Below are positions 16,633 to 30,767 of a stretch of 64,000 bases of DNA, piece by piece. The position numbers and the translations under genes were made by a program. Origin of the DNA: Chromobacterium alkanivorans (GTDB lineage: Bacteria; Pseudomonadota; Gammaproteobacteria; Burkholderiales; Chromobacteriaceae). The notes beneath the pieces are model-generated. The model worked only from the letters and a program-made list of their open reading frames with translations. It was not told where the DNA came from and did no database searches. The stretch lies in the NCBI RefSeq assembly GCF_016937655.1, contig NZ_JAFHKL010000017.1, forward strand, positions 22,230-86,229, written 5' to 3'. The first letter of the stretch is position 1. Each line of letters opens with the position of its first letter.

Positions 16633-17817
16633 ATGAGCGAATTACAGATTGGTGTGTTGATACTGGGCGGCGCGGTGATCGCCCTGGTGTACGGATTCAA
16701 TGCTTTTCAGGAATGGCGTTTTCGCAAGAAGACTCGCCAGGCCTTCACGCGCGGCCACGACGACGTGCTGCTGGACGTGCCCAAGAACAATGTGCGCGAC
16801 GGGGTGAAGCAGGACCGGATGGAGCCGGTGCTGGTGGACGCCGCGCCGGAGCCGGACGACTACGCCGCCGCCTACTTCGAGCCGCAAATCCCAGCGGAGC
16901 CGGCGCGCGCCGAAACCGAACGGCCGCGCGAGGCGGTCTTCGACGCGGTGCCGGTGGTGGAAGTGGAAGAGGAAGAAGAGGCTCCGCAGATGGATTCAGC
17001 CGACCACCAGGCGCTGGTGGTGGCGATGCTGGACCCGTCGCTGGATTTCATCGCCGAGGTGGTGTTCCACGCGCCGCACGAGCTGGCGGCGATTCCGCGC
17101 TTCAACGTGGGCAAGCGCACCCAGTTGATCGGCCGCACCGAAAAAGGCTTGTGGAAGCCGGCCGAGGCCTTGCCGGGCACCCGTTACAAACAGATCAACG
17201 TCAGCATGCAGATGGTGGACCGCAGCGGCGCGGTGACCGAGCAGGAACTGGCCGGCTTCTGCCAGCAGGTGTCGCGCTTCGCCGAGGAGCACGACGCCGC
17301 GGTCAGCTTCCCGCAGCGCCAGCAGAAGCTGGTGGCGGCGCGCGAACTGGACCGTTTCTGCGCCGACGTGGACGTGCTGATCGGCATCAACATCGTGCCG
17401 CAGGGGCCGATAGAAGGCACCCGGCTGCGCAGCTTCGCCGAGGCCGCCGGCCTGCAGCTGGAACCGGACGGCGCCTTCCATTACCTGGCGGACTCAGGCA
17501 ATACCCTGTATTCGCTGATGGCGGCGGACCAGATGCCGTTCACCTTCCACACGCTGCTGGACAAGTCCTTCCCGGCGCTGACCTTGTTGTTCGACGTGCC
17601 GCGCGTGGCCGGCGGCGTCGAGGTGTTCGACCGCGCGGTGTATTTCGCGCGCCAGCTGGCGCAGGAATTCGACGCCCAATTGGTGGACGACAACCGCCGT
17701 CCGCTGTCCGACGCCGGCCTGACCCGCATCCGCGACCAACTGCTGCACATCTACGGCAGCATGGACGACCGCGGCATCGCCCCCGGCAGCGTGGCCGCCT
17801 TGCGGCTGTTTGCCTGA
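16633..17817 (+). CDS. zipA: Cell division protein ZipA
   Basis: A 394-residue protein with an N-terminal membrane helix (about residues 5-20, IGVLILGGAVIALVYG). A charged, Pro/Glu-rich linker (about 25-140, with VEVEEEEEAP) is followed by a C-terminal FtsZ-binding ZipA domain (about 145-390), seen in RYKQINVSMQMVDRSG and MPFTFHTLLDKSFPALTLLF. ZipA anchors FtsZ to the membrane at the division site. The domain is divergent from the enterobacterial form, as usual in Betaproteobacteria. The start ATG 16633 is placed directly before the membrane helix. ligA follows after 125 bases with a small terminator-like hairpin between. Confidence 0.87.
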   Translation: MSELQIGVLILGGAVIALVYGFNAFQEWRFRKKTRQAFTRGHDDVLLDVPKNNVRDGVKQDRMEPVLVDAAPEPDDYAAAYFEPQIPAEPARAETERPREAVFDAVPVVEVEEEEEAPQMDSADHQALVVAMLDPSLDFIAEVVFHAPHELAAIPRFNVGKRTQLIGRTEKGLWKPAEALPGTRYKQINVSMQMVDRSGAVTEQELAGFCQQVSRFAEEHDAAVSFPQRQQKLVAARELDRFCADVDVLIGINIVPQGPIEGTRLRSFAEAAGLQLEPDGAFHYLADSGNTLYSLMAADQMPFTFHTLLDKSFPALTLLFDVPRVAGGVEVFDRAVYFARQLAQEFDAQLVDDNRRPLSDAGLTRIRDQLLHIYGSMDDRGIAPGSVAALRLFA

Positions 17818-17899
17818 CCGGCCGCAAGCCCCGGTGTCGCCTTGGCGCGCAGCCGCTACACTGGGGTGATCGGCCCGCTTGATGATCTTCCGTTTCCAA

Positions 17900-17921
17900 G
17901 GCCGGCGCCACGCCGGCTTTT
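17900..17921 (+). terminator. Short hairpin with T-run between zipA and ligA
   Basis: GCCGGCG (17901-17907) and CGCCGGC (17911-17917) pair around CCA and are followed by TTTT. It may partly terminate zipA transcription before ligA. Confidence 0.5.
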
Positions 17922-17930
17922 CTCGTTTGA

Positions 17931-20348
<2,418 letters not shown>

Positions 20349-20362
20349 GCCAAGGAGCGGAT

Positions 20363-21787
20363 ATGGCGGACCAAGCTTTCGAACGAGGCAATCAATTGGC
20401 GGCGCAGGGCCGCTGGCGCGAGGCTGAGCAGGCGTTCGACCAGTGTCTGCGCCAGAACGCCAAGGACTGGCAGGCGCTGGCCAATCGCGCCAACGCCCGC
20501 CTGCGCCAGGGCGACAGCGCGCGCGCGCTGGACGACTACCTGGCCGCCGCCGCGCTCAATCCGCAGTCCGTCAATATCAAGTGCAATCTGGCGGTGCTGC
20601 TCAAGGAGCTGGGCGAGCTGGAGCTGGCGGAAGCGCTGCTGCGCGAGGCGCTGGCGGCGGAGCCCGAGCATGTCGACGCCTGGAGCAATCTGGGCGTGGT
20701 GCTGCAGCACCGCCTGCAATACCAGGAGGCCATCGCCTGCCATTTGCGCGCCATCGAGCTGGCCGGCGCGAGCCCGGCGCGCTGCAACAACCTGGGCTAC
20801 GCCTGCACTTGCGCCTTACTGCTGGACGACGCCGTTGCCGTATTGCAGGGCGGGCTGGAGCTGGACCCGAACGACGCCAATCTGCGTTTCAGCCTGTCCA
20901 TCGCGCTCTTGTTGGCCGGGCGCTACGCCGAGGCCTGGCCGTATTACGAGGCGCGCTGGGAGGCCATCCTGCAGCCGCGTCACCGCGAGCGGCGTTGGCA
21001 GGGCCAGGCGCTGGACGCGTCCACCCTGCTGTTGTGGGCGGAGCAGGGTCTGGGCGACAGCCTGCAGATGGCGCGCTTCCTGCCGCGGCTGCGGGCCGAG
21101 CATCCGCGGGCGCGGCTGCTGCTGGCCTGCCCCAAAACCTTCCATCGCCTGTTCGCCCAATTCGACGGCATCGAACTGTTGGAGCCGGACGCCGCGCCGG
21201 CTTTCGATTGGCAACTGCCGCTGATGTCCTTGCCCGGCGTGCTGGGCGTCACCCTGGACAATCTGTCCGCCCAGCCTTATCTGAGCGCGGTGCCGGCCGC
21301 CGAGGTCCCGCCGCGCGCCGGCGGCCGGCCGCGCGTCGGCGTGGTGTGGGAGAGCGGGCAATGGGGCGTGGGCAAGGCCGATCACTGGCGCCGCCACAAA
21401 TCGCTGCCGCCGGAGGATTTCGCCGCGCTGTGCCGGCTGCCCGGCATCGACTTCGTGTCCTTGCAGCCGGGGGAGACGCCTGCGGCTTTGCAAGGCTTGT
21501 TGGCCGCGCCGGTCTTGAGCGACTTCGCCGACACCGCCGCCTGGGTGGCGGAGCTGGATCTGGTGATCACCGTAGACACCGCCGTCGCCCACCTGGCCGG
21601 GGCGATGGGCAAGCCGGTGTGGGTGCTGATGCGCGCGGAGAGCGCGCCTTTCTTCCTGACCGCCGGCGAGCGCGCGCCGTGGTACGAGTCGATGCGGGTC
21701 TGGCGTCAGGCCGAGCCCGGCGTCTGGGCGCCGGTGCTGGAGGGCGCGGCTCAGGCGCTGGCGCAGCGTTTCGCCGCCGCTTTATGA
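20363..21787 (+). CDS. TPR-repeat protein with C-terminal glycosyltransferase-like domain
   Basis: A 474-residue protein. The N-terminal half (about 1-215) is built of 34-residue TPR units, e.g. [40 protein letters not shown] and [21 protein letters not shown]. The C-terminal half (about 230-470) has an ADP-heptose/GT9-like end, with [20 protein letters not shown] followed by PVWVLM. Such fusions are often called TPR-repeat glycosyltransferases; the acceptor is not known. The start is ATG 20363 because AAGGAG lies 6-11 bases upstream; an in-frame GTG at 20345 overlaps the ligA stop. It follows ligA closely and could be in its operon. galU follows with its own candidate promoter. Confidence 0.75.
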   Translation: MADQAFERGNQLAAQGRWREAEQAFDQCLRQNAKDWQALANRANARLRQGDSARALDDYLAAAALNPQSVNIKCNLAVLLKELGELELAEALLREALAAEPEHVDAWSNLGVVLQHRLQYQEAIACHLRAIELAGASPARCNNLGYACTCALLLDDAVAVLQGGLELDPNDANLRFSLSIALLLAGRYAEAWPYYEARWEAILQPRHRERRWQGQALDASTLLLWAEQGLGDSLQMARFLPRLRAEHPRARLLLACPKTFHRLFAQFDGIELLEPDAAPAFDWQLPLMSLPGVLGVTLDNLSAQPYLSAVPAAEVPPRAGGRPRVGVVWESGQWGVGKADHWRRHKSLPPEDFAALCRLPGIDFVSLQPGETPAALQGLLAAPVLSDFADTAAWVAELDLVITVDTAVAHLAGAMGKPVWVLMRAESAPFFLTAGERAPWYESMRVWRQAEPGVWAPVLEGAAQALAQRFAAAL

Positions 21788-21797
21788 GGCCGGGACT

Positions 21798-21826
21798 TTC
21801 ACCAGCGGGCCGCGGCGCGGTAGAAT
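21798..21826 (+). promoter_or_regulatory. Candidate galU promoter
   Basis: TTCACC (21798-21803) and TAGAAT (21821-21826) are spaced by 17 bases, 28 bases before the galU start. The -10 matches 5 of 6 consensus positions, the -35 matches 4 of 6. Confidence 0.45.
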
Positions 21827-21854
21827 GCGCGGCTGTCAACGCTTGTTAACGAGA

Positions 21855-22733
21855 ATGGGCATGAAAAAAATCACGAAAGCGGTTTTCCCCGTCGCCGGAC
21901 TCGGCACCCGCTTCCTGCCGGCCACCAAGGCCAGCCCCAAGGAAATGCTGCCGGTGGTGGACAAGCCGCTGATCCAGTACGCGGTGGAAGAGGCGATCGC
22001 CGCCGGCATGACCGAGCTGATTTTCATCACCGGCCGCAACAAGCGTTCGATCGAAGACCATTTCGACAAGGCTTACGAGCTGGAAACCGAACTGGAAAAC
22101 AAGAACAAGCAGAAGCTGCTGGAAACCGTGCAGGGCATCATCCCGCCGTCGGTGTCCTGCATCTTCATCCGTCAGACCGAGGCGCTGGGCCTGGGCCACG
22201 CGGTGTTGTGCGCGCGGCCGGTGGTGGGCAATGAGCCGTTCGCGGTGATCCTGGCCGACGACCTGATCGAAGGCGCGCCGGGCGCGATGGAACAGATGGT
22301 CAAGCTGTTCGACGAAACCCACGCCTCGGTGCTGGGCGTGGAAACCGTGGCGCCGGAGGAAACCAGTTCCTACGGCATCGTCAAGGTGGCCCCGGACGCG
22401 CGCGGCCATCAGCAGGTGGAGCACATCGTGGAGAAGCCGCGCCCAGAAGCGGCGCCGTCCAATCTGGCGGTGGTGGGCCGTTACATCCTGACCCCGCGCA
22501 TCTTCGACAAGCTGGTCAACACCACGGCCGGCGCCGGCGGCGAAATCCAGTTGACCGACGGCATCGCCGCGCTGATGAAGGACGAGCCGGTGCTGGCGCT
22601 GCCGTTCAAGGGCGTGCGTTACGACTGCGGCTCCAAGCTGGGCTATCTTAAAGCCACGGTCAATTACGGCTTGCAGCATCACGAGGTGGGCGCCGAGTTC
22701 GCCGCCTACCTGCGGTCGCTGGCCAAGAACTAA
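21855..22733 (+). CDS. galU: UTP-glucose-1-phosphate uridylyltransferase
   Basis: A 292-residue nucleotidyltransferase. The N-terminal [18 protein letters not shown] (about residues 5-24) is the GalU signature, followed by [20 protein letters not shown]. The metal-binding region is in [13 protein letters not shown] (about 128-140), and [20 protein letters not shown] is also family-specific. It makes UDP-glucose for lipopolysaccharide, capsule and trehalose synthesis. ATG 21855 and ATG 21861 (MGMKK) are alternative starts; GAG precedes the first closely. A small hairpin after the gene may partly terminate it before the phosphoribosyltransferase gene. Confidence 0.94.
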   Translation: MGMKKITKAVFPVAGLGTRFLPATKASPKEMLPVVDKPLIQYAVEEAIAAGMTELIFITGRNKRSIEDHFDKAYELETELENKNKQKLLETVQGIIPPSVSCIFIRQTEALGLGHAVLCARPVVGNEPFAVILADDLIEGAPGAMEQMVKLFDETHASVLGVETVAPEETSSYGIVKVAPDARGHQQVEHIVEKPRPEAAPSNLAVVGRYILTPRIFDKLVNTTAGAGGEIQLTDGIAALMKDEPVLALPFKGVRYDCGSKLGYLKATVNYGLQHHEVGAEFAAYLRSLAKN

Positions 22734-22748
22734 TCGTTTTTTCAATCA

Positions 22749-22775
22749 CGCCGCTCGGAATCATGAGCGGCGTTT
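22749..22775 (+). terminator. Hairpin after galU
   Basis: CGCCGCTC (22749-22756) and GAGCGGCG (22765-22772) form an 8-base-pair stem followed by only TTTG. It is a weak terminator or an mRNA-processing hairpin. Confidence 0.45.
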
Positions 22776-22799
22776 GTACGTGTGAATCAAGGAGGCATC

Positions 22800-23342
22800 A
22801 TGCCCAATATTGCCGAGGCCCGTGGCCTGATCAACAGTTCCGACGTGCTGTTTACCGCCGAGGAAGTCAGCGCGGCCGTTGACCGCATGGCGGTGGAAAT
22901 CACCGAGGAACTGGGCGAAACCTATCCGCTGGTCTTGTCCGTGATGGGCGGCGCCGTGGTGTTCACCGGCCAGCTGCTGCCACGCCTGGCCTTCCCGTTG
23001 GACTTCGACTACGTTCACGTGTCCCGCTACGGCGACAAGACCCAGGGCGGCGAGCTGGTGTGGAAGCAGGCGCCCAAGGAAGACGTGCGCGACCGCGTGG
23101 TGCTGGTGCTGGACGACATCCTGGACGAAGGCCACACCATGGCGGCGATCCGCGACAAAGTGATGGCCATGGGCGCCAAGGCCTTCTACAGCGGCGTGTT
23201 CGCCAACAAGCTGATCAGCAAGGCCAAGCCGATGCAGGCGGACTTCGTCGGCCTGGACGTGCCGGACCGTTACGTGTTCGGCTACGGCATGGACGTGCGC
23301 GGCGCCTGGCGCAATCTGCCGGCGATCTACGCTTTGAAATAA
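22800..23342 (+). CDS. Hypoxanthine/guanine phosphoribosyltransferase family protein
   Basis: A 180-residue protein. The phosphoribosyl-pyrophosphate motif is VVLVLDDILDEGHTMAAI (about residues 100-117). LSVMGGAVVFTGQLLPRL is the upstream loop, and the C-terminal PDRYVFGYGMDVRGAWRNLP matches Hpt-type enzymes. It would salvage hypoxanthine or guanine to nucleotides with PRPP. ATG 22800 is chosen as start because AAGGAGG precedes it at 22789-22795; the in-frame GTG at 22782 is less likely. It is the last gene before a strong bidirectional terminator facing the heme operon. Confidence 0.85.
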   Translation: MPNIAEARGLINSSDVLFTAEEVSAAVDRMAVEITEELGETYPLVLSVMGGAVVFTGQLLPRLAFPLDFDYVHVSRYGDKTQGGELVWKQAPKEDVRDRVVLVLDDILDEGHTMAAIRDKVMAMGAKAFYSGVFANKLISKAKPMQADFVGLDVPDRYVFGYGMDVRGAWRNLPAIYALK

Positions 23343-23358
23343 GCGCGGACTGATCGCG

Positions 23359-23397
23359 AAAAACCCCCGGCTCGCGCAAGCAAGCCGGGGGTTTTTA
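23359..23397. terminator. Bidirectional terminator between hpt-like gene and chuV
   Basis: AAAAACCCCCGGCT and AGCCGGGGGTTTTT form a long perfect stem. A T-run follows on the plus strand and, because of the A-run on the left, on the minus strand as well. It lies 16 bases after the hpt-like gene and 16 bases past the chuV stop. Confidence 0.9.
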
Positions 23398-23412
23398 TTT
23401 GATGACTTGGGT

Positions 23413-24220
<808 letters not shown>

Positions 24221-24228
<8 letters not shown>

Positions 24229-25192
24229 TGATCAGACTCCTTTGTTGACGCCGGAACAGCCAGACGAAGAACGGCGGCCCGGCGAACGCCGCCATCAGGC
24301 CCACCGGCAGATCGATGGGCCAGGCGATGGTGCGCGCCAGCGTGTCCACCGCCAGCAAAAACAGCGCGCCGGCCCAGGCCGACAACAGGATCAGCCGACG
24401 GCGGCAGCCGCCCAGCAACAGGGCCAGCGCGTTGGGAATCATCATGCCGACGAAGCCTATCACCCCGGACAGCGCCACCGCGCCGCCGGTAGCCAGCGCC
24501 GCGCCGACGGCGGTGAGGCGGCGGGTGCGGCGCACGTCTATGCCCAGCGAGCGGGCGGCGTCCTCGCCCAGCAGCAGGCAGTCCAGGTCGCGGCCCACCG
24601 CGATCAGGATCAGCAGGCCCAGGCCGGCCACGCCCAGGCAGGCCAGCAGCCGTTCCGACGAGGCCGACGACAGATTGCCGGCCAGCCAGCTGGTGGCGGC
24701 GCGCAGGGTCAGGTCGTCGGACATGAAAATCATCAGGCTGGTGACCGCGCCGCAGAAGGCGCCCACCACCAGGCCCATCAGCAACAGGCCGGCCAGGCCG
24801 CCGCGGACCAGCCGCGACAGCAGCAGGATCAGCCAGGTGGCCAGCAGGCCGCCGCCGAAGGCGGCCAGCGGCAGGGACAGGCCGGCGGCGCCGATGGCCA
24901 GCATGCTGACCACGGCCAGCGCCGCGCCGCTGGAGGTGCCGATCAGGCCGGGGTCGGCCAGCGGATTGCGGAACAGCGCCTGCAAGGCCGCGCCGCTGGC
25001 GGCCAGCGCCGCGCCCACGCCCAGCGCCGCGGCGATGCGAGGCAGCCGCAGCTGGGTCAGCAGCGGATCGCTGAAGTCCGGCCAGGCCAGGCCGTTGCCG
25101 CCGCTGGACAAGGCCAGCAAGGGCAACAGCAGGCTGGCGGCGATCAGGCCCAGCAGCAGCCAGCGGCCGCGATTGGGCGCGGCGGCGTCCAT
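24221..25192 (-). CDS. chuU: Heme ABC transporter permease ChuU/HmuU (FecCD family)
   Basis: A 323-residue polytopic membrane protein of the FecCD/BtuC family with about 9-10 helices. LRLPRIAAALGVGAALAASG (about residues 45-64) and FRNPLADPGLIGTSSGAAL (about 70-88) are the family's strongly conserved N-terminal blocks, and GVIGFVGMMIPN (about 249) the C-terminal one. It forms the heme channel driven by ChuV. ATG 25192 is used as start; a GTG at 25207 that overlaps the chuT stop by 2 bases is an equally coupled alternative. A much longer in-frame reading upstream runs through chuT in another frame and is a shadow. Confidence 0.9.
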
Positions 25193-25203
25193 GGTCAGCG
25201 CGC

Positions 25204-25995
25204 TCACATCTTCACCATCTGCTCGACCACCGCCGGGCTGTTCAGGCCCACCATCATCGCGTCCTTGGCCGGCAGCAGATAGATGCGGCCCTGCTTGCCG
25301 GCCGGGGTGGAGGCGATCTCCGGCCGCTTGGAGAAGGCCTCCTTGCCGCCGTGCACCGCGCCGGTGTGGCTGCCCAGGATGATCACGTCCGGCTGCAGGC
25401 TCTGCCAGGCGTCGCGCGCCATCGGCTTGAAGCCGGACAGCTGGCTGGCGACGTTGACGCCGCCGGCGGCGCGGATCAGGGTGTCGGCGGCGGTGTCGCG
25501 GCCGGCCACCAGCTGGCCGTCGTAGCTGACCAGGTAGCGCACGCCGCGCGCCGGGCGCGGCGTCATCTCGCGCTGCCAGCGGCTGGCCAGTTGCTGGGCG
25601 TTGGCGTCGCGGCCCAAGAGCTGTCCCACTTTGCGGATCGCGTCGGCGAAGTCCGCGCCGTCCTCGCGGCGCGTCACCTCCTCGGCGCGCACCTGCAATT
25701 GGCGCAGCTGGGTCCATACCGTGGGCGGCTGCGCCTCGGCGCTGCCCAGCACCAGGGTGGGTTTGAGCCGGGCGATGGTCTCGGCGTTCAGCGCGCGGGA
25801 AAAGCCCACCACCTGCGCCTGGGCCAGCGCCGGCGACTTGCTGGAGCGGTCGCGGCCGACGACTTCCTTGCCGGCGTCCAGCGCCACCACAATGTCGGCG
25901 ATGTCGGGGGTCATCACCACGATGCGTTGTACCGCCCAGGCGGGCAACGCGGCAGCCAGGCCCAACAGGGCGGCGAAGGCGAATTTAGGCGACAT
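25204..25995 (-). CDS. chuT: Periplasmic heme-binding protein ChuT/HmuT
   Basis: A 263-residue protein with a signal peptide (FAFAALLGLAAALPAWA, cleavage near residue 21). A class III periplasmic binding domain follows, typical for heme and siderophores: IVVMTPDIADIVVALDAG and VVGRDRSSKSP in the N-lobe, KPTLVLGSAEAQPPTVW, then YLVSYDGQLVAGRDTAADTL and DVIILGSHTG in the C-lobe. It would accept heme delivered by ChuR and pass it to ChuUV. No lipobox Cys is seen, so it is probably soluble in the periplasm. It overlaps chuS by 11 bases. Confidence 0.9.
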   Translation of the reverse strand: MSPKFAFAALLGLAAALPAWAVQRIVVMTPDIADIVVALDAGKEVVGRDRSSKSPALAQAQVVGFSRALNAETIARLKPTLVLGSAEAQPPTVWTQLRQLQVRAEEVTRREDGADFADAIRKVGQLLGRDANAQQLASRWQREMTPRPARGVRYLVSYDGQLVAGRDTAADTLIRAAGGVNVASQLSGFKPMARDAWQSLQPDVIILGSHTGAVHGGKEAFSKRPEIASTPAGKQGRIYLLPAKDAMMVGLNSPAVVEQMVKM

Positions 25996-27028
25996 CGGCG
26001 CGCTCCAGTGCCGGCAGCTCGCCCAGCAGCTTGATCCATTCCACGCGTTCCGCCTGGCCCGGCTTGCGCTCGCCGAAGAAGGTGGCCAGCGACAGGCCCT
26101 TGTCGTCGAACAATTCCAGCGAGGTCACCACGCCGTGATCGCCCGGCTTGCGGGTGACCCAGGCTTCGGCGATCAGATCGGTGCGCAGGTGCAGGTTGAA
26201 GTGCGTGTCCAGCACATTGAGCCAGTTGCCGACGATCTGCACATTGCGCACAGGGCCGGTGTGGATCTGGATCATGCCGCGGTTGCCTGCGAACACCATG
26301 ATCGGGGCTTCGATATGAGCGGCGCGGCGCAGCAACTGCTCCACCGCTTCCGGCAGCACGCGCCAGGCCTGGCCTTCCGGCGCCAGGCGGAAGCCCTGCT
26401 GGCGGGACACGCCCCAGCGGCGCAGGAAGGGATGGAAGGCGTGCACGTCTTGCAGGCTCTGCCACTCTTGCTGGAAGCCGGCCTTGTCGATGGCCTCGTC
26501 GTCCAGTTCCGCCGCTTCGGCTTCCGGCGGGTCTACGCGCAGCGCGGTCTTGGGCGCGGCGAAGTTCTCCACCAGGCGCTGGTAGGCGGCCACGTCGCTA
26601 TTGGCGGTCAGGTAGATTTTGTGCACCGCTTCGCCGAAACGGTCGAAGAACTGCAGGCTGCGCTGCTCGCCGCGCGCGCCGGCCACGGTGACGGCGAAGG
26701 CGTGCTGCCAATGGAACAGGAAGATGCGCAGGTCTATCACCGGGTTGATGGCCAGGCCGATCTTGCCGTCGATCTGCACATTGCGGTAATCGCCGGTGGT
26801 TTCATGCACGCAGGCGTGATTGCGCGTCAGCGCCATCACCGGGCCAAGCTGGGCGATCTGGCCCAGGATATCGTTCCAATGCGGCTGCAGGGCCTGGCTG
26901 GCCGGATCCGCGGCCACCAGTTCGGCTTCGCTGACGCCCAGGGCGTCGGCGGCGTCGCGCGCGCGCAGTTTCGGCTGGCTGGCTTTCAGGACTTGGAAAC
27001 GATCCCACAGCTGGCTGAAGTCGGTCAT
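25985..27028 (-). CDS. chuS: Cytoplasmic heme-handling protein ChuS/HmuS
   Basis: A 347-residue protein with the internal two-fold repeat of the HemS/ChuS family. The first half has VMALTRNHACVHETTGDYRN (about 62-81) and the second VFAGNRGMIQIHTGPVRNVQ (about 245-264). DLRIFLFHWQHAFAV and WVTRKPGDHGVVTSLELFD are also family blocks. Members bind heme in the cytoplasm and in some species degrade it; which applies here is unknown. The His-containing loops are candidates for heme ligation. It lies 60 bases after chuR, with a terminator-like hairpin between, which could lower its expression relative to the receptor. Confidence 0.92.
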   Translation of the reverse strand: MTDFSQLWDRFQVLKASQPKLRARDAADALGVSEAELVAADPASQALQPHWNDILGQIAQLGPVMALTRNHACVHETTGDYRNVQIDGKIGLAINPVIDLRIFLFHWQHAFAVTVAGARGEQRSLQFFDRFGEAVHKIYLTANSDVAAYQRLVENFAAPKTALRVDPPEAEAAELDDEAIDKAGFQQEWQSLQDVHAFHPFLRRWGVSRQQGFRLAPEGQAWRVLPEAVEQLLRRAAHIEAPIMVFAGNRGMIQIHTGPVRNVQIVGNWLNVLDTHFNLHLRTDLIAEAWVTRKPGDHGVVTSLELFDDKGLSLATFFGERKPGQAERVEWIKLLGELPALERADVA

Positions 27029-27052
27029 GTTTGGATTCTCCTTGGAACGATC

Positions 27053-27082
27053 AAAAACGGGCGCCCGCCGGGGAGCGGGCGC
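27053..27082 (-). terminator. Hairpin between chuR and chuS
   Basis: On the minus strand, GCGCCCGC and GCGGGCGC (27061-27082) pair around a 6-base loop and are followed by CCGTTTTTG. The structure lies between the receptor and the cytoplasmic gene and may act as a partial terminator. Confidence 0.55.
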
Positions 27083-27088
27083 TTGCGG

Positions 27089-29269
<2,181 letters not shown>

Positions 29270-29350
29270 GGAAACTCCAAACTTCCTAAGGTTGGGTGCT
29301 TCCGCTGGCTGGCGAGTCTTGGCTGGCTTGCGGTGTGTGTGGTCTGGGAC

Positions 29351-29536
29351 CTATTTGATCAGGATGAGCTTGCCGTTGCGCGTTAACTGCAAGCGGTACA
29401 TCTCGCCCTGATGCTCGATCAGGATTTCTCTGCCTTTGGCGAACAACTCGCAGCTGCGCAGCACCGGGGGCAGGCTGGCAGCGCCGGTTCCGGTGCCGGG
29501 CTTGGAGGCAGTGTGGGCGTGCATGAATTTATCCAT
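29351..29536 (-). CDS. chuP: HemP/HmuP-family small protein ChuP
   Basis: A 61-residue protein ending in the HemP signature: CELFAKGREILIEHQGEMYR, then LQLTRNGKLILIK. HemP/HmuP proteins activate expression of the heme receptor gene; in Chromobacterium violaceum ChuP is reported to connect heme and siderophore uptake. The start is set at ATG 29536 because a Fur box occupies 29545-29563, which a longer reading would translate. An internal ATG at 29524 is an alternative. No strong ribosome site is visible before either. It is the first gene of the chu operon. Confidence 0.85.
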   Translation of the reverse strand: MDKFMHAHTASKPGTGTGAASLPPVLRSCELFAKGREILIEHQGEMYRLQLTRNGKLILIK

Positions 29537-29544
29537 AGCCAAAT

Positions 29545-29563
29545 GGTAACGATTCTCATTATC
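29545..29563 (-). promoter_or_regulatory. Fur box upstream of chuP
   Basis: Read on the minus strand, GATAATGAGAATCGTTACC matches 16 of 19 positions of the classic Fur box GATAATGATAATCATTATC. It lies 9 bases before the chuP start and in the 151-base divergent region shared with the PPTase gene. Iron-loaded Fur would repress the chu operon; an effect on the PPTase is possible. Confidence 0.85.
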
Positions 29564-29687
29564 GAGTTCAACCAAGAAATGTGATTATTACGCATGAAAA
29601 GTGCCAAATTGTAGCGGGATGGTCACAAATGGCCTGGTTGAGCCGCTGCGGGCTAGGGATAATGGCGGTTTTTGCGCGGAGAGGCGG

Positions 29688-30374
29688 ATGGAACTGAACG
29701 CTTTGATCAAGCCCTTGCCTTGCCCGGCGGGGGCTCCGCAGGGCTTGCTGTTGTACCGTGTGCGGCTGGATGTGGATTGGCCGGTGGACGAGGCGCTGCT
29801 GGCGGGCTTGAGTCCGGACGAGCGCAAGCGCTGCCTGCGCTATCTGCGCACCATCAATCAGTTGCAGTTTGGCCTGACCCGGCTGGCCTTGCGGCGTTTG
29901 CTGGCGCAAGAAACCGGCCTGGCGCCGGACGCGCTGCGGTTTGAGCAGGGCGAGCACGGCAAGCCGGCTTTGGACTGGGCGGCTGCGCCGGTTTTCAACG
30001 TGTCTCATTCCGGCGCCTACGCGCTGATCGCCATCGGGCGCGGCGGCCAGGTGGGCGTGGACATCGAAACGGTGCAGCCGATGCGCGACGTGCCGGCGCT
30101 GGCGGAGCAGACCTTGCTGCCGGGGGAGCTGGAGCTATGCCGGCATGGCCGGGACGTGGAGGCTTTTTTTCAGCTGTGGACCATCAAGGAGGCGGTGCTG
30201 AAAGCCTGGGGCGTGGGCATCGCCCAGCATTTGTCCGCGTTTGAGGCGCTGGAACTGACGCGCAGCGAACTGCCGTTGCGGATTGCCGCTCCCGAGCGCT
30301 GGCCGGCGACAAGGGCCTGGGCGCTGGAGGCGCCGGACGGGTATCGGGCGACCTTGGCTTGGGCAGAGAGCTAA
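29688..30374 (+). CDS. Sfp-type 4'-phosphopantetheinyl transferase
   Basis: A 228-residue PPTase. The Sfp-type core is visible as FNVSHSGAYALIAIGRGGQV, then GVDIETVQP (Mg-binding Asp and Glu, about residues 105-133), and FFQLWTIKEAVLKAWGVGI (about 162-180). The N-terminal part contains QLQFGLTRLALRRLL. It converts apo carrier domains to holo form by adding phosphopantetheine from CoA, and is the obvious activator for the T domains of the NRPSs encoded 4-34 kb away. The start at ATG 29688 follows GGAGAGG. It is divergent from chuP, with the Fur box between them. A repeat element begins at the last base of its stop codon. Confidence 0.9.
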   Translation: MELNALIKPLPCPAGAPQGLLLYRVRLDVDWPVDEALLAGLSPDERKRCLRYLRTINQLQFGLTRLALRRLLAQETGLAPDALRFEQGEHGKPALDWAAAPVFNVSHSGAYALIAIGRGGQVGVDIETVQPMRDVPALAEQTLLPGELELCRHGRDVEAFFQLWTIKEAVLKAWGVGIAQHLSAFEALELTRSELPLRIAAPERWPATRAWALEAPDGYRATLAWAES

Positions 30375-30515
30375 GAACCTGTTCAAAGTCTGCTGCGCTT
30401 CAGCGATACGGCGTTGAAAACGAACTCAAAATGCTCATGTATCACTCGTACATTCCGCTTTTTCGCTCGTTTTCGCCTTGTCTCGCCCTTGCTCGCGAGG
30501 ATTTGAACAGGCTCT
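30374..30515. repeat. MITE-like repeat, copy B (142 bp)
   Basis: The element starts at the final base of the PPTase stop codon. Its ends AGAACCTGTTCAAAGTCT and the complement of AGGATTTGAACAGGCTCT are imperfect inverted repeats. The centre contains the blocks ATGCTCATGTATCACTCG and TTTTCGCCTTGTCTCGC shared with copy C. TA dinucleotides flank both ends. It carries no transposase gene. Confidence 0.75.
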
Positions 30516-30516
30516 A

Positions 30517-30605
30517 AGAAGCTGTTCACGATCTGTTGCGCCTTGTGGAGCGTTACCTGGTGAGTGCGCCTTAGCCCGCGAGGCTGGGCTCCCAGGCGCA
30601 AGCTG
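30517..30605. repeat. MITE-like repeat, partial copy B'
   Basis: A second left end, AGAAGCTGTTCACGATCT, starts 1 base after copy B. Its following sequence, including GGTGAGTGCGCC, is closer to copy A (GGTGAGTGGCGC) than to copy B. No matching right end is seen, so it is truncated. Confidence 0.5.
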
Positions 30606-30725
30606 AGGAGGGGTTATTGGTTTGTGTGAGAATGGTCTTGTGCGAATCAATGCAAACCAGGTGGCTATTGCGGGCGGCGTGCGCGGCAAGCCGTTTGCCT
30701 TGGTGGTTTGGTTCGCGCGGACGAC

Positions 30726-30753
30726 AAAAAACCCGTCATGTTGCCATGACGGG
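30726..30753 (-). terminator. Terminator of the tRNA operon
   Basis: On the minus strand, CCCGTCATG and CATGACGGG pair around GCAA and are followed by a run of T. It lies 15 bases past the last tRNA-Glu. Confidence 0.9.
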
Positions 30754-30767
30754 CTTCTTGAGAAAGC

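Noticed and set aside
16325..16633. 102-residue plus-strand frame before zipA
   Set aside because: There is no ribosome site or recognisable domain. It spans the likely zipA promoter (TATAAT at 16435).
25193..25717. Long N-terminal extension of the chuU frame
   Set aside because: It runs through chuT in another frame. The FecCD family start and the overlap with the chuT stop fit 25192 or 25207.
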